From Mangrovimonas xylaniphaga (GTDB lineage Bacteria > Bacteroidota > Bacteroidia > Flavobacteriales > Flavobacteriaceae), in the NCBI RefSeq assembly GCF_001280435.1, contig NZ_LBIP01000018.1, positions 591,725 through 655,724 on the forward strand: a stretch of DNA of 64,000 nt, written 5' to 3'. Below are positions 53,472 through 62,800 of this stretch, piece after piece (the stretch's first letter is position 1; each line of letters opens with the position of its first letter). The position numbers were made by a program, and so were the translations under genes. The notes below the pieces were generated by a model, which worked only from the letters and a program-made list of their open reading frames with translations, was not told the DNA's origin and did no database searches.

Positions 53472-54656
53472 TTACTTAATATTCGCCAAAAAATGATAGC
53501 TCATCACAAAAGACAGTGCCGAAATGATAATGCCTATCATAAATACTGTATAGGTGATGCGCAATAGGCGATACTTACGCTCCAAAACCAATCCCAAATA
53601 ATATAAATCTCTGGTCATGGAATTGTATAATACATCTTCATTTTGAATCAAATAGTCGATACCCCATTCAAAATCTTGCAACGACATTTTATAAAAGTTG
53701 CCAAAAAACAGCAAATTGGTTTGTTTGGACTTAATCAAATCGCGGGTTAGGGTTTCGTTAAAATTGGCATCGTTGGAAATATTCGGGCGTGTAGACAGCA
53801 CCGACAATACCACTGAAGCCACACTAAAAATCATTAATATAAGTGTAGGATACACCAAAAAAGTATTGGACTCATTGTCCAATTTTGGCACCAATCCAGA
53901 GAGCGCCACCGAAATGATAATGGCATTTACGGAAAGTAAAATATTGGCCTTGGTATCGGCAATGGCACTAAGTTCAATATGGTTTTTTAGGGTAACCCTA
54001 AACATAGTATCTACCCCTCTACCAAAACCTTTATTTTTGGTTTTGTTACGCTGTTTATCTTCTATTTTCTTGATTTTCTGGTCCAGCTCAAAATTGTTCA
54101 TTTCCTTAATTGGCTGCCATTTTGAAAGCGCATAATCCGTATAAAACCGATGTTTGTTCATAAACTGCTTGTTCTGTTGCAGCCATTCCATCTCCGTAAT
54201 CTCCTCTTCCTTTTTGTACTTTTCCTCGCGTCTCAGTTTTTCTGAAATATCAAAAAATGCCTCTGAAGCCACATGCCCACAATCGGCATCCTTAATCAAT
54301 CCCTCTAGGGCATTGGCAGGCTTTTTATCCATTTTGGTAGCCAAAATAAGTTGCTCCACCCTTGTAATGTCCTCGTGGGATACATTCTTGGACTCTAAAA
54401 ATTGTTTGGCCAAAGCAGCACTTACCTCTTCATGGCCCAAATCCTTTTCTATAAAGCCCGTATCGTGGAACCAAGCAGCCATTTTCAACCAAAAAGCATC
54501 GGTGTCATTAAGGCCCTCCTTGGCACTCAATTGCGTAACCGCTTCTACCACTCTACACGTATGTTCTATGTTGTGATAAAAGTTTTTAGGGGACAGTTTC
54601 GTTTCAAAAAGCTGACTTACAAAGTCTTCAGCCTGCTGTAGAAGTGCTTCTTTCAT
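53472..54656 (-). CDS. HD-domain phosphohydrolase fused to a Pycsar-effector-type membrane domain
   Basis: A 394-residue protein. Start ATG 54656 (an upstream TTG at 54773 would add 39 unlikely residues). Residues 20-130 are an HD domain with H28, H32, H64-D65 (AAWFHDTGF) and D123, the metal ligands of phosphohydrolases. A charged, coiled-coil linker spans about 140-210. Residues 213-394 match the Pycsar effector transmembrane (PycTM) domain: ELSAIADTKANILLSVNAII near 229-248, then helices at about 266-287 and 368-390. PycTM proteins respond to cyclic CMP/UMP in antiphage defence. Here no pyrimidine cyclase is visible nearby; its partner is a GAF-like gene. Confidence 0.85.
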   Translation of the reverse strand: MKEALLQQAEDFVSQLFETKLSPKNFYHNIEHTCRVVEAVTQLSAKEGLNDTDAFWLKMAAWFHDTGFIEKDLGHEEVSAALAKQFLESKNVSHEDITRVEQLILATKMDKKPANALEGLIKDADCGHVASEAFFDISEKLRREEKYKKEEEITEMEWLQQNKQFMNKHRFYTDYALSKWQPIKEMNNFELDQKIKKIEDKQRNKTKNKGFGRGVDTMFRVTLKNHIELSAIADTKANILLSVNAIIISVALSGLVPKLDNESNTFLVYPTLILMIFSVASVVLSVLSTRPNISNDANFNETLTRDLIKSKQTNLLFFGNFYKMSLQDFEWGIDYLIQNEDVLYNSMTRDLYYLGLVLERKYRLLRITYTVFMIGIIISALSFVMSYHFLANIK

Positions 54657-54995
54657 AAAATAAAGATAACGAAATTTGGCTACAAAAATACCCTTGGTAA
54701 CTTTGGTCACATTTAGGGTTTTCCTACACAATACCAGCAACTTAAAATTGCTCCCTTCTTTTAGCTGTTTCAAACAACTTCATATGCTTTACAGTTCAAC
54801 TTCAAAAACATATGTTCCACCCATTTACAACTGAAAGTGAATAACTACAAAAACATTGCATACACCTTGTTATATTCACTCCTAAAAAGATATATTTGCT
54901 TTGAAGGGATTACCAAAAAAAACCAACAGATTTGATCTGCACTAGTTCCCTTTTACTTTTTGTTAAATGCAATATTGTAATCTAAAAAACAAACT
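54657..54995. other. Intergenic region with one promoter
   Basis: A 339-base AT-rich gap between the divergent HD/PycTM operon and the 249-residue gene. It contains the promoter at 54867-54898 and otherwise no gene, hairpin or repeat that I can support. Confidence 0.55.
54867..54898 (+). promoter_or_regulatory. Promoter upstream of the 249-residue gene
   Basis: TTG at 54867-54869, a 21-base spacer and TATATTTG at 54891-54898, a complete match to the Bacteroidota pattern. The leader to the ATG at 54996 would be about 90 bases. Confidence 0.55.
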
Positions 54996-55745
54996 ATGGG
55001 ATGGAAGTGCTCATTGGTAATCATTGAAAATAAAGAAAATTTCAATGATGACAAGGCTATTTTAAATGCTATTGGCAAAACAAATTATGTTTATGATGGA
55101 GAAACCACCATGGTTGATTGCATCTATCCCAATGACCAGTCTATAAATATTGGATACTACAATGGCAATATTGTAATAAGCGAGGATTATAAAATTACAG
55201 CTTTAACATTAGATGATTCACAAAAATTACACCTATCCAAGGAAGAAAAAGCTCTTGTGGAATTGTTCCCTTATTCAGAAATATTAAGGGTTGCATGCCA
55301 TAGTGTAACCAACTTCCACGGCTACTCTTTAATCAAGAATGGCACTAAAACAAGAATGAAAATAGTGGATTCTGAATCAGCGAAAATTGAATTTGGAGAA
55401 CCATTAAAAGAAGAAATTGAGATTTATAAAAATTCATTTGTAGAAGACGGTCAAACCCTTTGGCCTGATGAAGCGAATCCTGGAGAGCCATACACTGAAG
55501 ACCAACTTATGGAAGATTTCGCTTTTGGGATAGCCAAAAGAAGACTTGGAGTACAGATTGACGATGACGAAGGAGAAGAATTAATGGAGAAGATAAAATT
55601 TAAAAAATATATCAAATCCAATCCCCCGCTTAACCAACCTGAAAATTCAACCTCTACTAACAAAACAGAATACAAATGGTTGCAACATTTAATTAAATTA
55701 ATCATTATTTTGATTATTTGGCAACTCATAAAGCGCGCTTTATAA
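54996..55745 (+). CDS. Unknown protein with a C-terminal membrane anchor
   Basis: A 249-residue protein I do not recognise. It begins MGWKCSLVIIENKENFNDDKAIL; the first 200 residues are soluble with acidic clusters (DDDEGEELME near 190) and end in a single helix, LIKLIIILIIWQLI, close to the C-terminus, so it is probably a tail-anchored membrane protein facing the cytosol. There is no signal peptide. Its stop overlaps the start of the next gene by one base (TAATG). It may act together with that small membrane protein. No pathway can be named. Confidence 0.65.
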   Translation: MGWKCSLVIIENKENFNDDKAILNAIGKTNYVYDGETTMVDCIYPNDQSINIGYYNGNIVISEDYKITALTLDDSQKLHLSKEEKALVELFPYSEILRVACHSVTNFHGYSLIKNGTKTRMKIVDSESAKIEFGEPLKEEIEIYKNSFVEDGQTLWPDEANPGEPYTEDQLMEDFAFGIAKRRLGVQIDDDEGEELMEKIKFKKYIKSNPPLNQPENSTSTNKTEYKWLQHLIKLIIILIIWQLIKRAL

Positions 55746-56089
55746 TGAACATAAAATTATACACTCACTGCAAATCTTGTAGAAACGAGATTACAATAAA
55801 GTCCAATGCTGCAACAAGACCAGATTTACAGATGGAAAAAGGAGATGAATTTGTGATAAACTGCATGCATTGTGGCAAAATGGACAAAAAACATGTCAAT
55901 GACGTAAAAGCCGAACCCAATAAAGTCATCTTAATATCGGGTATTATCCTAGCACTATTAGTTGCTATATGCCTTTTCATTTTTTATGGTTTGATAGGTA
56001 CTTTAACCTTTACCTTGCCCATACTTTTTTGGAAAAAACAAGAAAGCTCAGCGAGCGCCTTCAACAGATTTTTGGTAAGACGCAAATAA
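55745..56089 (+). CDS. Small zinc-ribbon-like membrane protein
   Basis: A 114-residue protein starting MNIKLYTHCKSCRNE. Two CxxC pairs (HCKSC, residues about 8-11, and NCMHCGK near 41-44) fit a zinc ribbon of the ZnR type. Two close membrane helices follow (VILISGIILALLVAICLFIFYGLIGTLTFTLPIL, given in part). Translationally coupled to the preceding gene (one-base overlap). No family name is recognised; the layout suggests a small regulatory or assembly protein. The start is the ATG at 55745; a TTG at 55718 lies inside the upstream gene. Confidence 0.65.
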   Translation: MNIKLYTHCKSCRNEITIKSNAATRPDLQMEKGDEFVINCMHCGKMDKKHVNDVKAEPNKVILISGIILALLVAICLFIFYGLIGTLTFTLPILFWKKQESSASAFNRFLVRRK

Positions 56090-56308
56090 AAACAGAACCT
56101 AGAATTATACTGAAACAATATAGGACCAACCCAAAAATGGAATCCATAATCTTATGGTTGCTGTTTGGAAACTAAACACATAGCGAATTCATTAAAAACT
56201 TCAAGAATTTCAAATACTATTATCCTAATATCTCCGTTTCCTATAACCCAAAGGAAAAGGCTTGTTTTTATTTCACTAATTTAGCCTTATATCCATAACA
56301 CCTATCAC

Positions 56309-57154
56309 ATGACAGTGGCTAAACATATATTGACACTTCTTTTTTGTTGTACGTTTTCGCTTTTCGACGCAGCAGCTCAGGACATAAAAACGGTTCAAGT
56401 GGCGGACAACCTTTACTTTGTAGGAGATCGTGCATTTTCCTGTTTTTATATCACGGAAGGGTCTGTTATCGTCATAGATCCTTTAGATGTTACTAGAGCA
56501 GAAGCTACTTTGGCAGCCATTAGAAAAGTTACCAACAAGCCCATTTCCAAGGTGTTTTATAGCCATAACCATTGGGACCATATTAGTGGCGGAAAGGTGT
56601 TCCAAAATGCTAACACAAAATTCATAAGCCATATTGAAGCCAAAAACAGCATCACACCCAATAATGCTGTGGTCACTCCAACCGAGATTTGGCAGGGCAC
56701 CACTACCTCCTACGATTTTGGAAATGGTCAAATATTGGAACTCTTCTATTTTGGGCCAAACCATGGCGCAGGCATGACTGTATTCCGATTTGCCGAGCAC
56801 AATGCAGTTTTTATTGTAGACCTTGTGGTACCAGACCGTGTGCTGTATGCCTATCTGCCAGATGCTAAGCCCAAACATTGGGTAGAAAGCTTGGAACATA
56901 TCCAAAAACTGAAATTTGATAAAGTATACATGTCACACATGCGAGTAGAAGGCACGAGAAAAGACGTCACTTTTATGCAGGAATACTTCAAGGCACTATA
57001 TGATGCTGTTGACAAGGAGCTCTCAAACAAAACGCCTTTTTTTGACATTCCAACCACAGTAAAGCTTCCTCAATATGCCCATCTTAAAAACTACGACCAA
57101 TGGTTACCTATGAATGTATGGCGTATTCTTATGGAAAAATCCATTGGCCAATAG
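56309..57154 (+). CDS. Secreted MBL-fold hydrolase
   Basis: A 281-residue protein with a signal peptide ending near AAAQD (residue 25). The metal motif HNHWDH (H86, H88, D90, H91) and FYFGPNHGAGMTVFRF are the typical metallo-beta-lactamase ligand blocks. VYMSHMRVEGTRKDV supplies the last histidine. The region is closest by eye to the periplasmic, non-lactamase MBL hydrolases; the substrate is unknown. It is followed on the same strand by the acetolactate decarboxylase gene. Confidence 0.8.
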   Translation: MTVAKHILTLLFCCTFSLFDAAAQDIKTVQVADNLYFVGDRAFSCFYITEGSVIVIDPLDVTRAEATLAAIRKVTNKPISKVFYSHNHWDHISGGKVFQNANTKFISHIEAKNSITPNNAVVTPTEIWQGTTTSYDFGNGQILELFYFGPNHGAGMTVFRFAEHNAVFIVDLVVPDRVLYAYLPDAKPKHWVESLEHIQKLKFDKVYMSHMRVEGTRKDVTFMQEYFKALYDAVDKELSNKTPFFDIPTTVKLPQYAHLKNYDQWLPMNVWRILMEKSIGQ

Positions 57155-57289
57155 ATAATTAATACATCAAAAACAACCGTACAAATAATTAATAATCAAC
57201 TATTTATACGTAAAATATTTCTAAAATTCAATATTAAAAATCGAAAATAGCTCCTTATTTTTACTTTGAACATCGCAACCCTTATCACT

Positions 57290-58015
57290 ATGATTCATAA
57301 AAAGCTTCTCTTAGGAATAACCGCCCTTACATTTTTTGCCTGTAAAACAGATTCTAATACGCCTACAGTTTCCGAAACCTACCCTGATATCGCTATTGTT
57401 CGCGCTATGAAAAATGTCATGTGGGATGGCGCTTTGGATGGCGCTATTTTATTGGATACCATAGCTAACAAGAATGGGCTGTACGGTCTTGGTCCCAAAA
57501 GTTTTTTAACCGGAGAACTGACTATTTTTGATGGACACAGCTATGTTTCTAGAGTCACCTCAGATTCTACTATGGTAGTGGAGGAATCATACAATGTATC
57601 GGCTCCCTTCTTTGTACATGCCAACATACAAGAGTGGGAAACCATCGAACTCCCAACCTCTCTAAAGACCATAACGCAATTGGAACTCTTCATTGATAGT
57701 AACACCAAAGCTTTTAAACGACCATTTACCTTTAAAATGCGAGGAAAGGCATCTAAGGCCACAATACATATACAAAACTTGCCAGAGGGCTCTAAAGTAT
57801 CCTCTCCTAAAGAAGCCCACCAAGGACAGGTTAATTATCCATTGGAAAATGAAACTGTAGACATCGTTGGGTTTTTCTCAACCGAACACCAAGGAATCTT
57901 TACACACCATGACTCCTTTATGCACATGCACCTGATTACCCAAGACCGAAAAAAAATGGGCCATCTGGACGATATAGAAATAGAAAATATGGTATTGTAT
58001 TTACCGAAACTATAA
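57290..58015 (+). CDS. Acetolactate decarboxylase-like lipoprotein
   Basis: A 241-residue protein of the alpha-acetolactate decarboxylase family, which turns acetolactate into acetoin. The N-terminus MIHKKLLLGITALTFFAC is a lipoprotein signal with Cys18. Family blocks are LTGELTIFDGHSYV near residue 70 and the zinc-site HHDSFMHMHLITQD followed by MGHLDDI near the end. The two histidines of HMH and the later GH fit the three-histidine metal site. Start ATG 57290; a TTG at 57266 would extend it by eight residues. It has an unusual periplasmic location for this enzyme. No acetolactate synthase is nearby in the window. Confidence 0.85.
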   Translation: MIHKKLLLGITALTFFACKTDSNTPTVSETYPDIAIVRAMKNVMWDGALDGAILLDTIANKNGLYGLGPKSFLTGELTIFDGHSYVSRVTSDSTMVVEESYNVSAPFFVHANIQEWETIELPTSLKTITQLELFIDSNTKAFKRPFTFKMRGKASKATIHIQNLPEGSKVSSPKEAHQGQVNYPLENETVDIVGFFSTEHQGIFTHHDSFMHMHLITQDRKKMGHLDDIEIENMVLYLPKL

Positions 58016-58052
58016 ATACCATCAGTAAATTTCAAGGCCACTCTCAAATAAA

Positions 58053-59639
58053 TTATTTGTGATTGGCCTTATCTAATTTCTGCTTAAAGACCAAATACAC
58101 GCCATTGCTCCATCCAAAGCCATCCTGTAAAGGGTACTCGCCTCCACCTGCTTCCAAAGTAAGGTCTTCTACATTATATTTCTCCATAAACTTCCCTGTA
58201 GCAGCATACACCTTTTCATTTAAAGCCACCCATCGCTGCATTATGGTCTTTGCTAGGTCATGGTGACCATAATTTTCCAACCCTATTACAGCCATCCATT
58301 GTAAAGGTGCCCATCCGTTTGGCGCATCCCACTGTTGTCCTGTAGGATAATTGGTCGTCACTAGCCCTCCTGGTTTCAGGAATTGGGTAGAAACAACATT
58401 GGCAACTGCATCGGCCTGCTCTTGTGAAACCATTTTAAAATACAAGGGATACACCATAGCCAAAGACAAACGCCCAGTTGGTTGTTGGGCCTGCCAATTG
58501 TAATCTTCAAAAACTCCCAATTTTTGATTCCAACTGATGGTGTTTAGAAACTCTATTCTATTTTGCTGACTCTTCTTTAATTCTAGGATAAAATTAGGGT
58601 CCTCGTTTTCAAAACACTTAATCAACACTGTCTCCATCCCATAGAGTAAAGCATTGAGATCAACTGGAAGGATCTCCAAAGTATTCATTGTGTTTAAATG
58701 TGCGGCATCTCTCAACCAACGGGAGCTAAAGTCCCAGCCAGACTCTGCGGCTGCCCTAACGTGTCGATAAAATAAAGAATCCGTTGTTCCTTCATTCTTC
58801 AAATTGTAGTCTTCTTTATATGATTCATCCCTTGGTTGGTTTAAGGCATCATAATAACGATTCATTAATCCAAATTCTGTGGAAACTAAATGCTTATAAG
58901 TTTTCTCTGAATTGTCATAAGCCATCCAAAACTCATATTCCTTGCGTAATGCTTCTCGATATTTCAGATAGACACTATCTCCTTTATAACTTGCCAAAAG
59001 TTTAATCATTTGAGAGAAAAAGGGAGGCTGTGACCTTGAGATATAATAACTACGATTACCATTGGGAATGTGTCCAAAAACTTCAATGAGATAAGCAAAA
59101 TTATCCAACATGGCTTCGATAGTTGCAAACTTTCCACTTTCCACAAGGCCCAACATGGTAAAATAGGAATCCCAATAATACACCTCCCGAAAACGTCCCC
59201 CGGGCACTACATAGGCATTGGGCAGAGGTATCAAACTATTCCTCCCGTACATTGTATCAGCTACATGGGTTAAATAGGGCCATAAAGCTTCGATATGCTC
59301 CTTTGCTGTGTTTTGAGCATGGTATTCAAAGGTTGATTGATGCTCCTTAGGCAGTTCAAAATTTTCAGTTACAATCTGATCTAGTCTAAAATTAGGAAGC
59401 GTTTTTTCCCTATGATACATCTCTAAAATAGAATCGTAAGGCAGTTTGGCTGTACAATCCACAAAAGTCTTGCTATCCCTAAATACATCTGATAATTGCA
59501 CATCAATAAATAAATCCTTTAACACTACACTTGGAGCCTCATAGGATGTTTTTTGCAGTTCCTTTTGTAAAACAGTTGAAGTTGTTTCCTGTTTACAAGA
59601 CCACAACAAAAAGCACAGCACCCAAATGTAAAATCTCAT
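58053..59639 (-). CDS. treA: Trehalase (glycoside hydrolase family 37), lipoprotein
   Basis: A 528-residue periplasmic or surface trehalase that splits trehalose into glucose. The signal MRFYIWVLCFLLWSC has the lipid-accepting Cys15. Signature 1 PGGRFREVYYWDSY is at 146-159 and signature 2 QWDAPNGWAPLQ near 443. The internal RWLRD and the family's terminal EKYNVEDLTLEAGGGEYPLQDGFGWSNGVYL region (given in part) are present, so it should be active. It converges on the acetolactate decarboxylase gene. Stop near 58053. Confidence 0.93.
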   Translation of the reverse strand: MRFYIWVLCFLLWSCKQETTSTVLQKELQKTSYEAPSVVLKDLFIDVQLSDVFRDSKTFVDCTAKLPYDSILEMYHREKTLPNFRLDQIVTENFELPKEHQSTFEYHAQNTAKEHIEALWPYLTHVADTMYGRNSLIPLPNAYVVPGGRFREVYYWDSYFTMLGLVESGKFATIEAMLDNFAYLIEVFGHIPNGNRSYYISRSQPPFFSQMIKLLASYKGDSVYLKYREALRKEYEFWMAYDNSEKTYKHLVSTEFGLMNRYYDALNQPRDESYKEDYNLKNEGTTDSLFYRHVRAAAESGWDFSSRWLRDAAHLNTMNTLEILPVDLNALLYGMETVLIKCFENEDPNFILELKKSQQNRIEFLNTISWNQKLGVFEDYNWQAQQPTGRLSLAMVYPLYFKMVSQEQADAVANVVSTQFLKPGGLVTTNYPTGQQWDAPNGWAPLQWMAVIGLENYGHHDLAKTIMQRWVALNEKVYAATGKFMEKYNVEDLTLEAGGGEYPLQDGFGWSNGVYLVFKQKLDKANHK

Positions 59640-59706
59640 ATAAACAAGGTTTAAGCTTCCCTTAAAATACGCTTTTTTAAGAAATAGGAAAACCTACAAA
59701 AAAGAA

Positions 59707-59726
59707 ACTGCCCCTTTTGGGGCAGT
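59707..59726 (-). terminator. Terminator of the SprB-like adhesin gene
   Basis: A GC-rich 8-bp stem (ACTGCCCC with GGGGCAGT) and a 4-base loop. On the minus strand it is followed by TTCTTTTTTG, so it terminates the adhesin gene, 75 bases after its stop. Confidence 0.85.
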
Positions 59727-59801
59727 CACTCCGTACACAGTCATGTATACACCTTAATCTGAAAACTCAGCTTTTTATGCCGCTATGACAATTTCTTATT
59801 A

Positions 59802-62800
59802 TTATCTATACAGTGTAAAATGTCCAACAAACTCTCTGTCGTTGTTTGAACTGTTGAGCCTCACCACGTACCAGTAGTCGCCCGTTGGCAGCTCCTGGTT
59901 GTTGTAACGTCCGTCCCAGTACTGGCCCTGGTGGTAGGTTCCCACCTTACGCCCGTACCTGTCGTAAATATCAAACTCCAGGTTCGGGAAGTCGTCCGTA
60001 CAGGGTGCCCAGGTGTCCTGGATACCGTCCCCGTTCGGGGTAAAATAGTTCGGGATGCATGGGTCCACATATTCCAAGAATATTCTAGCCTCGGCGATAC
60101 AGCCGTTGCTGTCCGTTACCGTTACAAGGTACTCGCCCGTCTCAGAGATGATAAAGGTATTCTCACTGCCGTAGTCCTCGTCGTTTAACGTAAAGGTATA
60201 CTCCCCGTTTCCTCCCGTGGCCAGGGCCACAATCTGGTTCTGGTCCCCCTCGTTAAGAGCCAGGTCCACAGGCATGAACACACCTATATCAAAGAACTCC
60301 GTGGTCTGGATACAGCCATTGGTATGACGTACCTCTATATAATGGTCTGTTCCGGGAGGCACGTTCTCAAACACATTGCTCACCTGGTAAGGGCCCCCGT
60401 TCAGCGAGTAGTCCACTTCGGCAGGATCCACGCTCTCGTCTATCAAAACGGTCACGATGTTTGAGGAGAAGTTGTCGATACATACATACTCCACTTCCAA
60501 CAGCGGGTCCAGGTTCACGGCCTCCGGGAAGGTGATGTTCCACTCCGATTCACAGCCCATGCTGTCACGGACGTATACGATATGGTCCCCTCCGGAGAGT
60601 TCCGTAAAGTCAAATACCGTCTGTCCTGCAGCTCCCGTGGTATAAGGGCCGTCGTACGCGTCAAGGCTTACGCTGTAAGGCGCCGTTCCCCCGGAGATCT
60701 CGATACTAAACTCCCCGTCGTTGTCGCCCGCACATGGGGTCGGCAATATGGAATCGGGCACGATGCTCACGATCAAAGGTTCCGGCTCGGTGATGGTAAA
60801 ACTGAACATTACATAACAGCCCAGTTCGTCCTGTACGATGACCTCGTAGTCCCCTGGCCAAAGGTTCTCGAACACATTGGTCTCGAAGAACTGGTCCATC
60901 TGTGGGGAGATGGCATATTTGATGATGCCCGTTCCTCCCGTAGCAGTAATCACAAGGGAACCGTCATTGCCACCGTAACAGGCAACGTTGTTGATCTCGA
61001 ACGTAGCTTCCAATGGCGCATCAGGCTCGGTAATAGTGATGGTCGCCGAAGTGCTCTCGCAATCACCACTCTGTACATGTACCGTATAGGTACCCGCCAA
61101 GAGTTCCGTAAACACCCCAGGGGTATCCTGTACCGCAGTCGTGATGGCATTTCCAGAAGCATCCTGCAGGGTATATACATAATCCCCAAGGCCTCCCTCG
61201 GCAACGGCCACGATGGTACCGTTGTTGTCGCCCGCACAGTTGATGGTCGGGTTGGTAGAGGCCAACCCGATGTTCAGCTCCGGAAGCGGATCGATGGTGA
61301 TCTCGTTGGACACGATGGCTATACAGCCATTGGCATCCTTAACGTAATATTCATAGCTTCCCGCCGGTACCGTAAAGGATACCGAAGAAGTGAACGATCC
61401 CAATACCGTGGTAAAGGCACTGGTATCACTATAGGTATAGACTCCCGTTCCTCCCGTAGCGCTCAGGGTCAGTTCCCCGTCGTTCAGACAGGTCGGCGAG
61501 GCACTCTTCACCAAACTGGCCTCGATGGCCGTTGGCTCGGAGATGGCAATGTCCACAGAAGTGGTGCTACAGCCATAGCCATCGGTGATGGTCACGTTGT
61601 AGGTCCCTGCCCCCAGATTGGCAAACTCGTTGGAGGTCTGCGGTCCAGAGGTACTTGCTATAGGAGCGAGTGTATTCAAGGTATAGGTATAGTTGCTTTC
61701 CTGTCCTCCCGTTACGTTGTCTATAACGATCGTAGCATTCTCGTCTCCAAAACAAGACAACATAGTCGTACTCGGTGTAAAGGTTGCTTCAATAGGCTCT
61801 GGAATTTCCAAAGTTACATCCACAGAATCAATACAGCCCTGTGCGTCCATAACGTTCACGGTATAGGTCCCTGCAGAAAGTCCCGTAAAGGTTCCGTTTG
61901 GTGAATAAGCCACCGTGGCGGCTCCGGTCAGTTCATATTCATAAGTGCCCCATCCCCCTTCGGCAATGGCTGTAATGGTTCCCTGATCATCGGTACAGGT
62001 TACGTTGGAAGTTTCCGTGGCTATTAGGGCCAACTCTTCGGAAGGCGATCCTATTACTACTGTGGAAGTCGCAGAACAGAACGGAATGTCCGTTTCGGTG
62101 ATCACCACCGTGAAGGTACCGGCATTCATGCCCGTTACCGTTTGTGGGTTGGTGGCCGTATTGGCCGCAACCGCTCCCGTTACCGATACCCCGGCATTGT
62201 CGAATACCTCATAGGTATAGGCTCCGGAGTAGTTCGAAACGTTGATATCGAAGGCGCCCGTATCGTCACCAAAACAGGTCACGGTACTTGGCGTGGTAGT
62301 AAAGGTTGGCAGTACCGCTGCCGGTAGGGATATCTCTACAACTTCCTCACAGGAAGTCACGGTATCGGTTACCGTAACGGTATACAGTCCCGAAGGCAGT
62401 CCCGAGAACACATTGCCCGATAGGGTTGCCGTGGCCGGGTTCGGACTGATGGCATAGGTAAATGTTCCTGAACCTCCCACAGTTGCAATGGACAATTGTC
62501 CATCGTCGTTGTTACAGGTAGGCAGTGCCTCTACCGATGGCGTTATGTTCAACGGTGCTGCAATGCTCACCGTTACCGTGTTCCCACAGCCGTTGGCATC
62601 CTGCACCTCTACCGTATGGTCGCCCGAGGCTAGGTTCGTTATGGTAAACGGTGCCGTCTGTGTCTGGAAGGCGCCACCATCGATACTATAGCTATATGGA
62701 GGAATTCCTGCAATGTCAAGGCTCACTGTCATTTCATAGGTACCGTCCACATCCAGACATTCATCGGCAAGCGTTGCCGAGATTTCCGGGGAAGGGTCCG

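Noticed and set aside
60582..61904. 440-codon plus-strand open frame
   Set aside because: It is the antisense shadow of the GC-rich SprB-like repeats; it has no signal peptide, domain or proper start, and the sense strand is clearly coding.
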